This document shows, in pieces, positions 47,447-57,649 of a stretch of 64,000 bases of DNA. Position 1 is the stretch's first letter. Each line of letters begins with the position of its first letter. The stretch covers positions 22,633,881-22,697,880 of the forward strand of contig OX328096.1 in the NCBI GenBank assembly GCA_946811185.2. The letters are read 5' to 3'. Position numbers and translations under genes: made by a program. Below the pieces are notes generated by a model. That model did no database searches. It was not told the DNA's origin and saw nothing but the letters and a program-made list of their open reading frames with translations. The stretch comes from Hippopus hippopus (Eukaryota; Mollusca; Bivalvia; Cardiida; Cardiidae).

Positions 47447-47576
47447 AATTAAAGCGTTTGACGGTTAATTACAGTTTTACATCTGCAGACAACAGTTTTA
47501 ATCAAGACGCTGAAGCGCATTAACCTATTTTCTTCACGCAGACGATGTTTTTTTTTCTCTCTCTCTCTCTCTCTTT

Positions 47577-48100
47577 TTGTTTCAGCAGCCGACTTTTTGC
47601 AAACATTGTGACAAGAGAGGAAATTGCTCGTGACGAGCAATTTCCTCTCTTGCCGCAATGTTTTTCACTTGTTTTCATTTATTAAGTCGTGTTGACTCTT
47701 TGCCTTTTGTTATGATGTGTACAAAGTTCCGCTGTTAACAAGGTTGTTTGCTGTGAATTTTCTAGGAGGTAATAAATATTTCTGTCTTGCAGCAGACGAC
47801 ATTTAGAAAATATTGTGGCACAAGGAGAAATAGCCCGTGACGAGCCAGTTTTCCTTATACCACAATATTTTCTCTAGTATATATCCATTGACTAGGCTTT
47901 TTGTGTGCGTTGATTGTACGTATTTTATGAAGATGTTTTCCTCAGTTTAGTCAAGAAGGGTCTGAATTTTTCTGTCTTGCAGCAGGCTCAAAGTTAAAAA
48001 CAATGTGGCAAAAGGAGAAATATGGCGTCACAAATTATTTCACTTGTATTAATTTATCAAGCATTTATTCGTGTTAATTTTACTTTATTAACAACCACGT
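47577..48100 (-). repeat. Three tandem MITE-2-derived units (~200 bp each)
   Basis: Each unit holds a GCAGCAGACGAC- or GCAGCAGGCTC-like start, AAACATTGTGRCAAAAGGAG-like stem and a following spacer: about 47583, 47791 and 47980. The first has a perfect hairpin AAATTGCTCGTGACGAGCAATTT; the second is diverged and the third keeps only one arm. A CT microsatellite (47557-47574) borders the array. Confidence 0.6.
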
Positions 48101-49189
48101 TTTTGTACGTAATGAATGAATTAACAATTAACTTTACTTCCCGCCCCGAAGCTCGCCTCTGAAGCAGACGAATTCTTTGTACGTGGATGTTCGTCTGTTA
48201 AAGTATTGCAGTTTTAATATTTTCGTGAATCCAGAAACCGTTTCATCTTTATTAAAAAGAAAAAAGAAACTGTTATTTTCTCATTTTAGTTATTTTTCAG
48301 TGTTTTTAGATATTGCTTATCATATAAATGATAATGAAACAATATTAGGCACAAATACCAAGATTGAAATGAAATGGACACTGAAAAAATGTTGAAAAAT
48401 AAGAGGTTAAATTGTCTGTCTGTCTGTACCCGTCCTCTCTCTCTCTCTCTCTCTCTCTCAGTGTCCCAAAGTTGTTTTCTTTATTCAGGTGACTCTCTAT
48501 ATGAGCAGATATATGCTAGCTGGAGATAATTTAATTTCTTTAAAAATACATCCGTACTGTCAAGGAGAAAAAAAAAAACGCTGTTGAATGTTGAAAGTGT
48601 GTAGAATGGCTCAGAATTTTGTCTGCTATGTAAACATTTCAGCTGTGTAAACATAGATAAATTACCAATATAATATGGTGTAATGGATAGAGAAACTCTA
48701 GGGATTTATCCTTAAAACCGGAAACGACAGCAGTGATTTCTTTGAGGGCCTAGAAGAAATGAAATCGTTTTCTATCCGTCGTAATATGTGCAACCTTGCA
48801 GCCGTCAGGGGCAACGTTTGACACGAAGATGATTGATTATAGTATGTATTGATACTAGATTGATTATAGTTTCATGTTTCATTAAATAAAGACAAAATAG
48901 GTGAAAAAGAGGCTGAAAACGAGTACAGATGCATCTTTAAAGATGATTACTGCAAGACTGTGCTCAGTTCACCGATATTGCATCGGGGATTTTTCCCAAA
49001 AGGCAATTCTTCGTCAACATGTTCGAAAAGGTCAACAAAATAATCGTAAGATCTAGAAAGTTATTCTTCAATCTGGTTGGTCGAGACAGAACGTTTCGTT
49101 TAATTACATGGCTAGCCTTATAATTCAGGAAAGAACAGTTTATTAATACTCCCCTGATATTGCATGCACACAGTCTGTAAATACCTCTA
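48101..49189. other. No recognised feature except a CT microsatellite
   Basis: Unassigned intron 2 sequence. Confidence 0.55.
48433..48459. repeat. (CT)n microsatellite
   Basis: Perfect run of about thirteen units. Confidence 0.9.
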
Positions 49190-49395
49190 TACCAGTTAAC
49201 AAAATTTTAAACTTTGTCAATATTGAAAGCAAATGCAAACAATGATTACAAATATGGCTTAACTGACGATATACGTATATTAAAGTGTAGAAAACATTGT
49301 GGGAAAAAAGAGAAAATGTTGGTTACCAGCATTTTCTCTTTTTCCCACAATTTATTCAAAATCTTCTTTCCTTTGGCCGTGAAAACACGGTAATG
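49190..49395 (+). mobile_element. MITE-2 copy with strong core
   Basis: Core ATTGTGGGAAAAAAGAGAAA and its complement (about 49298-49351), with GTTGGTTACCAGC at the centre. Confidence 0.75.
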
Positions 49396-49837
49396 TGCCA
49401 TTCTAGCCCATACGCTATTAACATTTACGATCCCCGAGTCTGATTTGATTATTAGAATAAGCTCATTTAACATTTAGAAGTTTCGGATTTACTGTGATTG
49501 TTATATTTCTTTTTTATGTCGAACAAGGTTAAATTGTCAAGCGAGAAGGAGGAAGGGAAATAACAATGACCAATTCTGTAGCGTTTTGTGCATGTTGCTA
49601 AGGCACGTAGGCGCGTGTTGATTCCCGCAGTCTACAGAATTATTGTTTATTACACGTCTAAATACGTCTGAAAAGTTATTTTTAAAGGTCATTTAGTTGC
49701 CAAGCAAAATGTAGAGCGCCTTTAGACTGAGGTAATCTGGTATAAATTGTCGAACTAGAGTTTCAGTATTTTAGGTCTAGCATTTCGACTCTGCACATAT
49801 CATATTGATTGTTGCAAGGAAATCTTTACTATTGATG

Positions 49838-50716
49838 TTCGCTTCTGTGACCGAAGGCCCGCGAGCTTATACCATGGCCTAATATGCGTACGCGTGCGTC
49901 AACATTGATTTGAATCGTTTTCTCTTTTGAAACCTTTGTCTCAGTTTCGCCGAAACGTCAAGGAAACGATCCTGCCATGGTCCCCAAGAGTTCAATCAAA
50001 ATGTTTGATAACACTGTAAACTCTGGTTGCTAATGCAACTAAACTGAAAAATACTTCTTCTTCAAAATGCTTTAAGTTGTTAGGATTCTTTGAAAATCGG
50101 TACAAGTCATCCCCGTGTGATGCTTTTTCTTGTTAGAAATGTGATCTGTCCTATGATCCGTCAAACAGCATTACAGCTGTATACTTTGCCTATTTTCTCT
50201 GATTATTAGTCTTTAATTCTACAAAATAAAGGACAATGGGAAAAACAGTAATGTTTTTCATGCTACATGAAAGAATTTATATCCCTGTATCAGGCCTCTT
50301 ATCATGTCCTTTGAAGGTTCTACTTGGTAAGCGTGAAGTGTTCATTCGCAGTAACTTGTCTAGGGTAGTTTTAGGGTATTTTTAGATATGAATTAACATT
50401 AATGTATTGTTGTATAAAACATTATACTCAAAATTAACGATTCAAAAAAAAAAAAAAAAAAATTAATAGCTTTGTAATCTCTGGAAATCTTCTAGTCAAA
50501 GACATTTTGTCGGAGTTCTTTGTTATTGGGTACAACTGTTCCTTAAGTAGCCATCTTTCACATGCCTTGGCGTCATATTAGTGTATGATAACGTGTGACT
50601 GTCGAGTGTTCGGTTTATATTCTCTATAAAACGTTCTTTGGATTACAGTGACTTCTAACGATGTCATTTGCCCATCAGCCAGTCGAGCCATACCGGTCCA
50701 TTATGGTCCTCTTGCT
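49838..50716 (+). mobile_element. Degenerate tandem-module element (copy 3)
   Basis: The 5' part CCGAAGGCCCGCGAGCTTAT and the 3' part CAGCCAGTCGAGCCATACC, followed by GGTCCATTATGGTCCTCTTG, match copy 2 with many substitutions. Only one partial module remains (CAAGGAAACGATCCTGCCAT, then CTCTGGTTGC). About 60 bp upstream of the remnant sequence that precedes the mariner. Confidence 0.55.
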
Positions 50717-50789
50717 TAGTGTTACTCTCTGATATAAATCAGGGTCGTCAACCATACCTTTTGTATCGCAAACGCTAATGTTCTTTTTG

Positions 50790-50836
50790 GAGAGTTTGAC
50801 AAAGATCAGTCTGAGCTTTTGTGTAGTCTGATCTTC
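50790..50836. mobile_element. MITE-3 core remnant next to the mariner
   Basis: GACAAAGATCAGTCTGAGCT and TTGTGTAGTCTGATCTTCC, ending 19 bp before the mariner. Confidence 0.4.
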
Positions 50837-50855
50837 CAATCAAAAGTCCAATATA

Positions 50856-52195
50856 CGAGGGCTGTTCGATATGTAATGTGTATTGTACCACAGCGCGATA
50901 ACGCTTTGCACGATTGCGTGGATGATGATACGCTTGAATAGCTCTATTCAATACCTTTCCAACGGTATAAACACGAGCCTTTAGCTCCACATAGTTTTAA
51001 ACTTATAGTCATTTCAGTAGAGCTAGTCGTTGACCACTGTTGTAAAAATGGTTGGGAAACGGATTAAGAATATTGAAGAAATTAGAGCTTATATAAAAGT
51101 TCGCACAAAACTCGGTCATTCGGTAATGCAGATTTTTACTAAATTGGGGGAAGTTTATGGGTCTGATAAGGTATCTTATGAGACAGTTCGTAGTTGGAGA
51201 AAGAAATTTCTGAGTGGCACGGAGTCCGTCAAAGATGCAGCAAAATCTGGCCGACCTGTGACTTTAACAGGCAAGGCAAATGTCTCAAAAGTTAGGGAAA
51301 TAATTGAAAGTGATGGCAGATACACGATTCGTGATATTGCCAACGCTGTTGGCATATCGCTATCGCGGGTGCATTTCATTTTGAAGCGTATTTTGAAAGT
51401 ACGAAAGATTTCTGCCAGATGGATACCGCATATATTGATAGATGACCAAAAACGGGTACGAGTACAAACCGCTAAGCAATTGCTCAAAATGTTTCCCAAA
51501 TTCAATCAAAGACAATTTGCAAACATTGTTACTGGTGACAAAACATGGGTTCACTATTTCGAACCAGTAAGAAAAATTGGAAACAAAATATGGCTAACTA
51601 AACACGGTAGAAGGCCTGTAGTTGCCAAAAGAAGCACAAGCACAAAGAAGGTTCTTTATTGCATATTCTTCTCATGTGATGGTATAGCCGTACAAATTCC
51701 GGTGCCGAAGGGCAAAAGTGTTATAGGTCGGTATTACCGAGATGTTATACTAAAAAAGCTCAAGAAATATTATCTTAAACGACGCCCTGTGTCAGGATTT
51801 ATGCATGTTCGTCTACTTCATGATAATGCTCCATCACATACATCTGAGCTTGTGAAGCAATTTTTGAAATCGCAGAAGGTTACCGTCTTGCCACACCCAC
51901 CATACTCTCCAGATCTAGCCCCATGCGACTTTTTCCTATTTCCAAAACTTAAAAAGTTCTTATCTGGTCGTCGTTACAAGTCCCGACAAGCCCTTGGCTC
52001 AGCCATCAGTCAGTGCCTCAGAGGTCTACCTAAATCAGCGTACCGTGACGCATTTCAGAAATGGATTCAGAGATTGAAATTATGTATTTCAAACCGCGGA
52101 GAATACTTTGAAGGGATGTAATCATTCATTTCACTATTTGAGTCGAATGCTTTTGAGATATCGTACAATACACATTACATATCGAACAACCCTCG
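50856..52195 (+). mobile_element. Intact mariner transposon (1340 bp)
   Basis: The ends are 33-bp inverted repeats beginning CGAGGGCTGTTCGATATGTA on the left (50856-50888) and, read on the minus strand, CGAGGGTTGTTCGATATGTA on the right (52163-52195). They differ at one position. A TA lies directly outside each end (50854-50855 and 52196-52197), the target duplication expected for Tc1/mariner. The element carries 192 bp before the transposase start and 74 bp after its stop. Near-identical ends and an open transposase indicate a recent insertion inside intron 2. Confidence 0.95.
51048..52121 (+). CDS. Mariner (DD34D) transposase, apparently full length
   Basis: Cut-and-paste transposase of the IS630/Tc1/mariner superfamily, 357 aa from the ATG at 51048; the open frame reaches 51030 but without an earlier ATG. 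Residues 1-110 hold two helix-turn-helix regions (YETVRSWRKKF at 44-54; IRDIANAVGISLSRVHFILK at 94-113) separated by the usual GRP linker (68-70). Then come the mariner WIPH motif (125-128, WVPH in most relatives), TGDKTWVHYFEP with catalytic Asp164, HDNAPSH with Asp259, and YSPDLAPCDFF with Asp294. The second and third aspartates are separated by 34 residues, as in true mariners. Length is close to the usual 345-350 aa and I see no stop or frameshift, so activity is possible but unproven. Confidence 0.93.
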   Translation: MVGKRIKNIEEIRAYIKVRTKLGHSVMQIFTKLGEVYGSDKVSYETVRSWRKKFLSGTESVKDAAKSGRPVTLTGKANVSKVREIIESDGRYTIRDIANAVGISLSRVHFILKRILKVRKISARWIPHILIDDQKRVRVQTAKQLLKMFPKFNQRQFANIVTGDKTWVHYFEPVRKIGNKIWLTKHGRRPVVAKRSTSTKKVLYCIFFSCDGIAVQIPVPKGKSVIGRYYRDVILKKLKKYYLKRRPVSGFMHVRLLHDNAPSHTSELVKQFLKSQKVTVLPHPPYSPDLAPCDFFLFPKLKKFLSGRRYKSRQALGSAISQCLRGLPKSAYRDAFQKWIQRLKLCISNRGEYFEGM

Positions 52196-52255
52196 TATGG
52201 TTAGGAACCATTTTCATGTTGACTTGAATGGAATATTTCCAGTATTTTTTAAAGA

Positions 52256-52812
52256 CCTTTAACACACAAACCCGTATTTTAACGATTCTGGAGAAGAAGG
52301 CTTTTTAAAACTCGACTGATTGATTGATTGATTGATTGTATGGTGTTTAACGCCGCTTTCAACATTATTTCAGTTATATCGCGGCGGCCAGTGCAACTAT
52401 CCATGCGTTCCTGGAGTCTTTTTTACCAGTACTTCGCGCAATTTTCTTTCCAAGCCACTGGCTGCTTTCCCACATAATCATCGTCGAAGCAATGGTCAGC
52501 GGTGGGAGAGGAATGAATCCTGTCGCAGTGACTATCATCAATCCTCGGAAAGAAATTGGCCGAGCCAGGGGTCGTAGCCAGGGATCGAACCCTGGACCCC
52601 GTGTTCTCAAGTCCTGCACGCTACCGACTGAGCTACCGGGGCTCGGCTTAAAACACGATGGAAAAAGGAAAAAGTACTAGTAACTAGCATTTGCTCCCTT
52701 TTCCTTAACTTTTTGTTTTTTACTCTTTCAAAGACTACTGCCAGTATTTGACCCACATTTAACATGTCATCTGCAAATGTTTTCATTTTGGTTTTGTAAA
52801 GGGTAAACATAA
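52256..52812 (-). mobile_element. MITE-2 copy split by a SINE-1
   Basis: Left part 52256-52315 (GTATTTTAACGATTCTGGAG, GAAGGCTTTTTAAAACTCGA) and right part 52648-52812 (GATGGAAAAAGGAAAAAGTA, CATCTGCAAATGTTTTCATT, TGTAAAGGGT) restore a normal MITE-2 when the SINE and one copy of the duplication are ignored. Confidence 0.75.
52316..52647 (-). mobile_element. SINE-1, complete, with 11-bp target duplication
   Basis: On the minus strand: head CCCGGTAGCTCAGTCGGTAG and GGGTTCGATCCC, core CGAGGATTGATGATAGTCAC, tail GCGGCGTTAAACACCATACA followed by an (ATCA)n run. TTAAAACTCGA (52305-52315) and TTAAAACACGA (52648-52658) flank it. It sits inside MITE-2. Confidence 0.9.
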
Positions 52813-52823
52813 TCTATCTTTGT

Positions 52824-53335
52824 TTATATGTTGGTTAACGCCTTTTCAAGAGTATTTCAGTGAAATCTCGGCGGCCAGTGCACCTATCCATGTTTTCCTG
52901 GAGCTTCTTTAACAAGTACTTCGTACAATATTCTTCGCACATCACAGGCTTCTTTCCAAAGTAACAATCGTCATAACCCTTTCTGCTATATAAATTAAAT
53001 GAAACTTTCAAGCCGATAGTTAAAAACCCGAATGATGTTTTTCAAGTTTATTTTTTTGGAGAAAAAATACCTCCTCATCGGACGGTGTATATCCAAGATC
53101 AGACTGCACGTTCTGTGCAGTCTGATCTTGATCTACACCGTCCGCAAAAGGTCAGTGAGTCGCACTTAGTAGCCTAAAGTTTAACAAATATCAGCAGTTA
53201 GAAAGGAATGAATTCTGTCGCAATCACTGATCAGTCCTCGGAAAGAAACTGGCCGGGCTGGGGATCTAAACCAGCGACCCCCCCCCCCCCCCCACCCCTG
53301 GTTTCAAGTTCTGCACGTAACCGACTCAATACAAC
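52824..53335 (-). mobile_element. SINE-1 copy interrupted by MITE-3
   Basis: Tail half 52824-52975 (CTCGGCGGCCAGTGCACCTA, GGAGCTTCTTTAACAAGTAC) and head half 53185-53335 (GAATTCTGTCGCAATCACTG, TCCTCGGAAAGAAACTGGCC). A C-run (53278-53293) has expanded within the head. Confidence 0.8.
52976..53184 (+). mobile_element. MITE-3 copy nested in a SINE-1
   Basis: CCCTTTCTGCTATATAAA to TAGCCTAAAGTTTAA with the perfect core GATCAGACTGCACGTTCTGT then GCAGTCTGATCTTGATCTAC. It splits a SINE-1 copy, so it is younger than that SINE. Confidence 0.8.
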
Positions 53336-53499
53336 AGTTCCAATTAGTTGTCACTTAATAACTCACAGCAATGCACTTTTTTCACAGACTTTGATCAGTC
53401 ACCGCATTCGTATAATTATTTCATTTGACACAAGTGGCTATGTTGACAGCCTGTTTATGTTTAGTTTTACACAATGACATGCACATAATCATTTTCTAT

Positions 53500-53969
53500 G
53501 GAAAGCCATGGCTGTCTTACATCGTTCTTTTACAGTTCATTGCACCGTTATTTTAATATATGGTTTCATTACAACTATATATGTAATGAAAACATGTTTA
53601 TATGGAACCAAACTGTGTTTATGTTAATGCATTTGTCCATATATTGAACCAAAGAAGCATGGTATTGTTTGGATTCATCAATATATTGAACCAAACTGTC
53701 TTTATATTAATGCATTTATCCTTATATTGAACCAAAGAAGCATCGTGTTGTTTGGATTTATCAATATATTGAACCAAACTCTGTTTATGTTAATGCATTT
53801 GTCCATAATGCTTCTTTGGTTCAATATATGGACAAATGCATTAACATAAACACAGTTTGGTGCCATATAAAAATGTTTTCATTACATATATAGTTGTAAT
53901 GAAACCATACATTACAATAACGGTGCATGAACTGTAAAAGAACGATATAAGACAGCCATGGCTTTCCAT
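53500..53969. repeat. 470-bp palindromic foldback with a tandem repeat in the loop
   Basis: Arms 53500-53664 and about 53806-53969 are inverted copies with a few mismatches and small indels, beginning GGAAAGCCATGGCTGTCTTA. The loop holds two further copies, about 90 bp apart, of a unit containing AATATATTGAACCAAA and TTTATGTTAATGCATTTGTC, a unit that also forms the inner end of the arms. I see no clear target duplication. Confidence 0.8.
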
Positions 53970-54016
53970 AATTTTCATTACCCAGAATTCGCTCTATCAT
54001 TCTACTTGCCTTACTT

Positions 54017-54228
54017 AACCCTTATCCTGCTAAATGACGGAATTGAAACTTTCAAGCCGATAGTAAAACCTCAAATGTTTCAATTTCAAACATATTTTTT
54101 TGGGGAAAAAATCTTTTTATCGGACAGTGTAGATCAAAGACCAGACTGCACGTTCTGTGCAGTCTGATCTTGATCTACACTGCCCGCAAAAAGGTCAGTG
54201 GGTCGCACATAGCAGCCTAAGAGTCAAC
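54017..54228 (+). mobile_element. MITE-3 copy
   Basis: AACCCTTATCCTGCTAAATG to GCAGCCTAAGAGTCAAC; core CAGACTGCACGTTCTGTGCA intact. Confidence 0.8.
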
Positions 54229-54265
54229 GATTTAAATTGCATCTCCAAGGAAGAGATCCTGCTTT

Positions 54266-54472
54266 ACTCTAAACTAAACAACAAAAGTACACGTGTCTAA
54301 ATTGAAAGCATTTGCAGACGGCAAACTAATTAAATGTGGCTTTAAAATAGGATTTGTCTTTGAAACGGAAGAAAACGGAAGCTGGTTAACAGCAGTTTTT
54401 TTCTTTTCCCACATTGTTTTCAAACACTTTTTTCGTCAGAGTCGTTAAAACAGGAGATTGTCTGGTAAACGG
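54266..54472 (+). mobile_element. MITE-2 copy
   Basis: AAAGCATTTGCAGACGGCAA, TTCTTTTCCCACATTGTTTT and GGAGATTGTCTGGTAAAC; left core arm diverged. Confidence 0.7.
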
Positions 54473-55121
54473 CAGATGACTGAATATATTTTATCATAAA
54501 ATGTTTGCTTATGGTAATTTTGTATACGCGTATCATGGCTTTAACTCCAAAATGGCGTATGTCGTTTACTTTGCAAAACTACCAACGCGTCTATGCATAA
54601 AGTATATGCTAATATCAGTCTGAAGTTTTAGATATCTCTTTTGGATATAGCGTTCCTATTTAAAAGCAGGAATATATTCCGAAAAAAAGGCTTGGCTTGG
54701 TAGCATTGTCAAATTCAGCAGACTTTCTTTCTGATCAATGTCATCCTGCATTGTGATGAATTTAGTTCAAGGTTTCCGACCACTTTAGACTTTGTTTTCC
54801 GACCAGTTCTTTTTAATTTTTTTTTGGTGGGGGGGGGGAGGGGGGGCTGGGGTGAAGGGGAATCACGTCCACAGCTTTCACAAAATTGTTATTACTTGTT
54901 ACGAGCTTTTGCCCCTTTTCGCACGGTGTTTTTCCATACATGAGAAAAAATAATTAGGAAAAAAGAATCAAATCTTTAGAATGTTTGTCCTCTGCTTTTA
55001 AGCCATTGAGTGCCTTCCCTTTGAAAAAAATACCTATTATTGTAAAGGGTAAATTTTTCCAATAATGATAATGAGCATAGAATCATGTTTATTGCGTGTG
55101 ATATATACAGTAAATAGGAAA
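54473..55121. other. No recognised feature except a G-rich run
   Basis: A run of mostly G lies at about 54828-54852. Confidence 0.55.
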
Positions 55122-55310
55122 CCCTAGGCTGCTTACCTCGACTTTATACGCTATTGTGGACAGTGTAGATCAAGATCAGACCGCTTAGAACGTACAGCTG
55201 GTCTTGGATCTACGCTGCCCGAGATCTTAAAATTTCTTTCAGGTGAAAATAAATTTAAAATAGTAATATTTGGGTTATCATTCTCGGCTAGATTAAAAAA
55301 AAAAAACAAT
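55122..55310 (-). mobile_element. MITE-3 copy
   Basis: CTAGGCTGCTTACCTCGACT at the left (the end with the GCAGCCTAGGG motif), core GTGTAGATCAAGATCAGACC; right end decayed. Confidence 0.65.
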
Positions 55311-55404
55311 TTATAGAGCGATTTAAGGGTTGAAATGGATTGTGAAATACTGGGATGGTGTCTGTCAATCTGTCAGCTGCCACCATCTCTACACGTACTT
55401 TTGT

Positions 55405-55945
55405 TTACATTCAGATGGAAGGTGAAGAGTCGGCATGGCCGTACCTTGAGTGCCATTCGAAATATGTAATCCTTTATATTTCGGATAAAAGTTTGACCTA
55501 AATATGGTTCGAATTATCCGAATATCCGTAACGCTGCTTAGCGTGAATTTATGCTCCTTTTCGGACAGTATACACTTTTGATCACATTCAGAGGGGAGGT
55601 GAAAAGTCGGCATGGCTGCAACTTGAGTACCATTCGAAATATCTGTATATAAATTTCTATATTTTGAATAAGAATTTGACTTGAAAAGGGGTTCGAGCTA
55701 CCCGAATAACTTCTACGATGATAAGCGTGACTTTGTGCTCTTTTTCGAACAGTGTAGACTTTTGATCACCTTCGGAGGGGAGGTGCAGAGTCGGTATGGC
55801 CGCACCTTGAGTGCCGTTCAAGATATAATAAAGTCTCGGTATTTCGAATACAAGTTTGACCTGAACTTGAGTTCGACTGATGTTTCGATAAACCTGTAGA
55901 CTTCCAAGCGTGACTCAATGTCCTTTTAAGACAGTTTAGATTAAG
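55405..55945. repeat. Three-unit tandem repeat, ~180 bp per unit
   Basis: Unit starts near 55412 (CAGATGGAAGGTGAAGAGTC), 55590 (CAGAGGGGAGGTGAAAAGTC) and 55772 (CGGAGGGGAGGTGCAGAGTC). Each also holds TTGAGTGCCATTCGAAATAT-like and AAGCGTGACTTTGTGCTC-like segments and ends with a GACAGTGTAGACTTTTGATC segment like the MITE-3 core. Confidence 0.75.
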
Positions 55946-56095
55946 ACCAGGCTGCACAGAACGTGCAGTCTGATCTTTGATATACACTGTCCGATACGGT
56001 GCAATATTTTTCGGCGAAAAAAAAAACTTTGAAATCGCGATATTTAACAAGTTTTTTTTATTAGCTTGAAAGGTTGTTTGATTTATTTAGCAGTT
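55925..56095 (+). mobile_element. MITE-3 partial copy
   Basis: Core GACCAGGCTGCACAGAACGT then GCAGTCTGATCTTTGATAT and CACTGTCCG; lies at the end of a three-unit tandem repeat. Confidence 0.65.
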
Positions 56096-56104
56096 TTTAT
56101 CTTA

Positions 56105-56321
56105 TTCAAACGACAAAATCCTAGACTGGACCAAATTGAAATCATTTGCTGACGACAAATTAAATACGTTTCAAATGGAGCGATTTATCTTTGATAGGAT
56201 AGGAAACATGGTAGGAAAAGGAGAAAATGCTAGTTATCAGCATATTCACCTTTTTCAACAGGGTTTTCAAAAGCTAGTTTCCGTAGGGTCGTTTAAAGTC
56301 GGGATTGTTTGGTTAAGGTCG
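56105..56321 (+). mobile_element. MITE-2 copy
   Basis: GAAATCATTTGCTGACGACA, GGTAGGAAAAGGAGAAAATG, GTCGGGATTGTTTGGTTAAG. Directly follows a MITE-3 copy. Confidence 0.75.
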
Positions 56322-56416
56322 CGAAAAATGAGACACCTAAATGAAATGCCAATGTTATTAGATCTTTTTGATAATTTTTTTTTTTATTGCTATGTTTAAG
56401 AAAGACTGGATCATTT

Positions 56417-56645
56417 GAGCCACGCTCTGCCAAAAGGGGATTTAATACATCACCGTGATGGATTAAACCATCACAAGTCATCACAAAATTATAGATCCAT
56501 TAAAAACCATTTTGTCTTATTACCGACTGGATCTTACACGTCCTTTGAAGTGTAGAAAATTTAAACAATAGCAAAAAGTATCGACCCAGTTCAGCCTGGG
56601 TCGATACTTTTTGCATATGCATTAAACAACCTTTTCACAGAGCTT
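56417..56645 (+). mobile_element. MITE-1 copy with shortened core
   Basis: GAGCCACGCTCTGCCAAAAG at the left. The core has collapsed to TCGACCCAGTTCAGCCTGGG followed by TCGATAC, retaining only the outer stem. Confidence 0.75.
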
Positions 56646-57179
56646 ATTGCTTATTTGTATACGCTACTGATATATGTGGTTGTTCTGTAAATTTGAAAAA
56701 AAGTATGTCTTCTTCTGCAGGAGTTCTTTCCCTCTGAATCTACGCCATTCGCTTCTTTATTCTATTCTTTTGACACGAAACTTTTCTGTTTGGGTTTGTA
56801 ACTGAAATTTCAGACATCGATATAGAGACTTTTATTTTTTCATGCTTCTCGTTAATTTATCTGGAAATAATGATGGATTATAAGATTTTGTAATTCATGG
56901 TTACGACCAGTGAAATTAACCGTAAATGTGTCCGTAACTCTTCAATTGAAGGCGGATACAGTAGTCACTGCGCACTAGTTACTTACAGTGCGTGTCATTC
57001 AACCAGAGGGATATATGACGTAATTGACGCGAATTTGCCCTTTATTTCTCGCGCTTTACGTAATATTGTAATTCGTTCTTATGGGGAGCGGGGAGGTACG
57101 CCACGGGGAATAATGGAGACAACTGTATTGGATTTCGATTAAAGACCCAACAAAAAAAAAAGGGGGGGTTAGAAACACG

Positions 57180-57321
57180 AAATAAATAGAATATTTGTTT
57201 TTATTTTTTCATTGAAATATCGAACTTATTTCATCGAGTAAACATCATTGGTAATTTTTTCACTCGATGAAATAAATTTCGATCTTTCACCGAAAAAAAA
57301 CAAATATACTCTATTTATTTT
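57180..57321. repeat. 142-bp AT-rich foldback
   Basis: AAATAAATAGAATATTTGTT and AACAAATATACTCTATTTAT at the ends; TTATTTCATCGAGTAAA and TTTCACTCGATGAAATAAA inside. Confidence 0.75.
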
Positions 57322-57349
57322 AAAGTTTACCCTCGATCCTTGATCGTTT

Positions 57350-57542
57350 ATGTTTGGCCCAAGTTTACTAGCCATTCTGAATTACATATAAATTCTAATT
57401 CTCTAGAGAGTTCTAAATCTTACAGTAACGGAATTTGTGATTGCCATCAAGTGGTATAGCTAATAAGAAAGTGTGTCACTTTCGGTTTTTTGTCAAGAAA
57501 TAGAGTAAGAATCCATTTTATAATGGTAGGTGAATATAGGCC
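57350..57542. mobile_element. Degenerate MITE-5 copy
   Basis: TTGGCCCAAGTTTACTAGCC at the left and TAATGGTAGGTGAATATAGG then CC at the right; GTGTGTCACTTTCGG corresponds to the GTTACTTTCAAA segment. Confidence 0.55.
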
Positions 57543-57649
57543 TTCCATACTGACAAACGAGACTTGTGAATGGAAATAATAGTCCGACCTGTGCTGAGCA
57601 AGCATCTAAAGAACCACTAGAATGTGGCTGCTTAAGACCGGTGGTTGCC

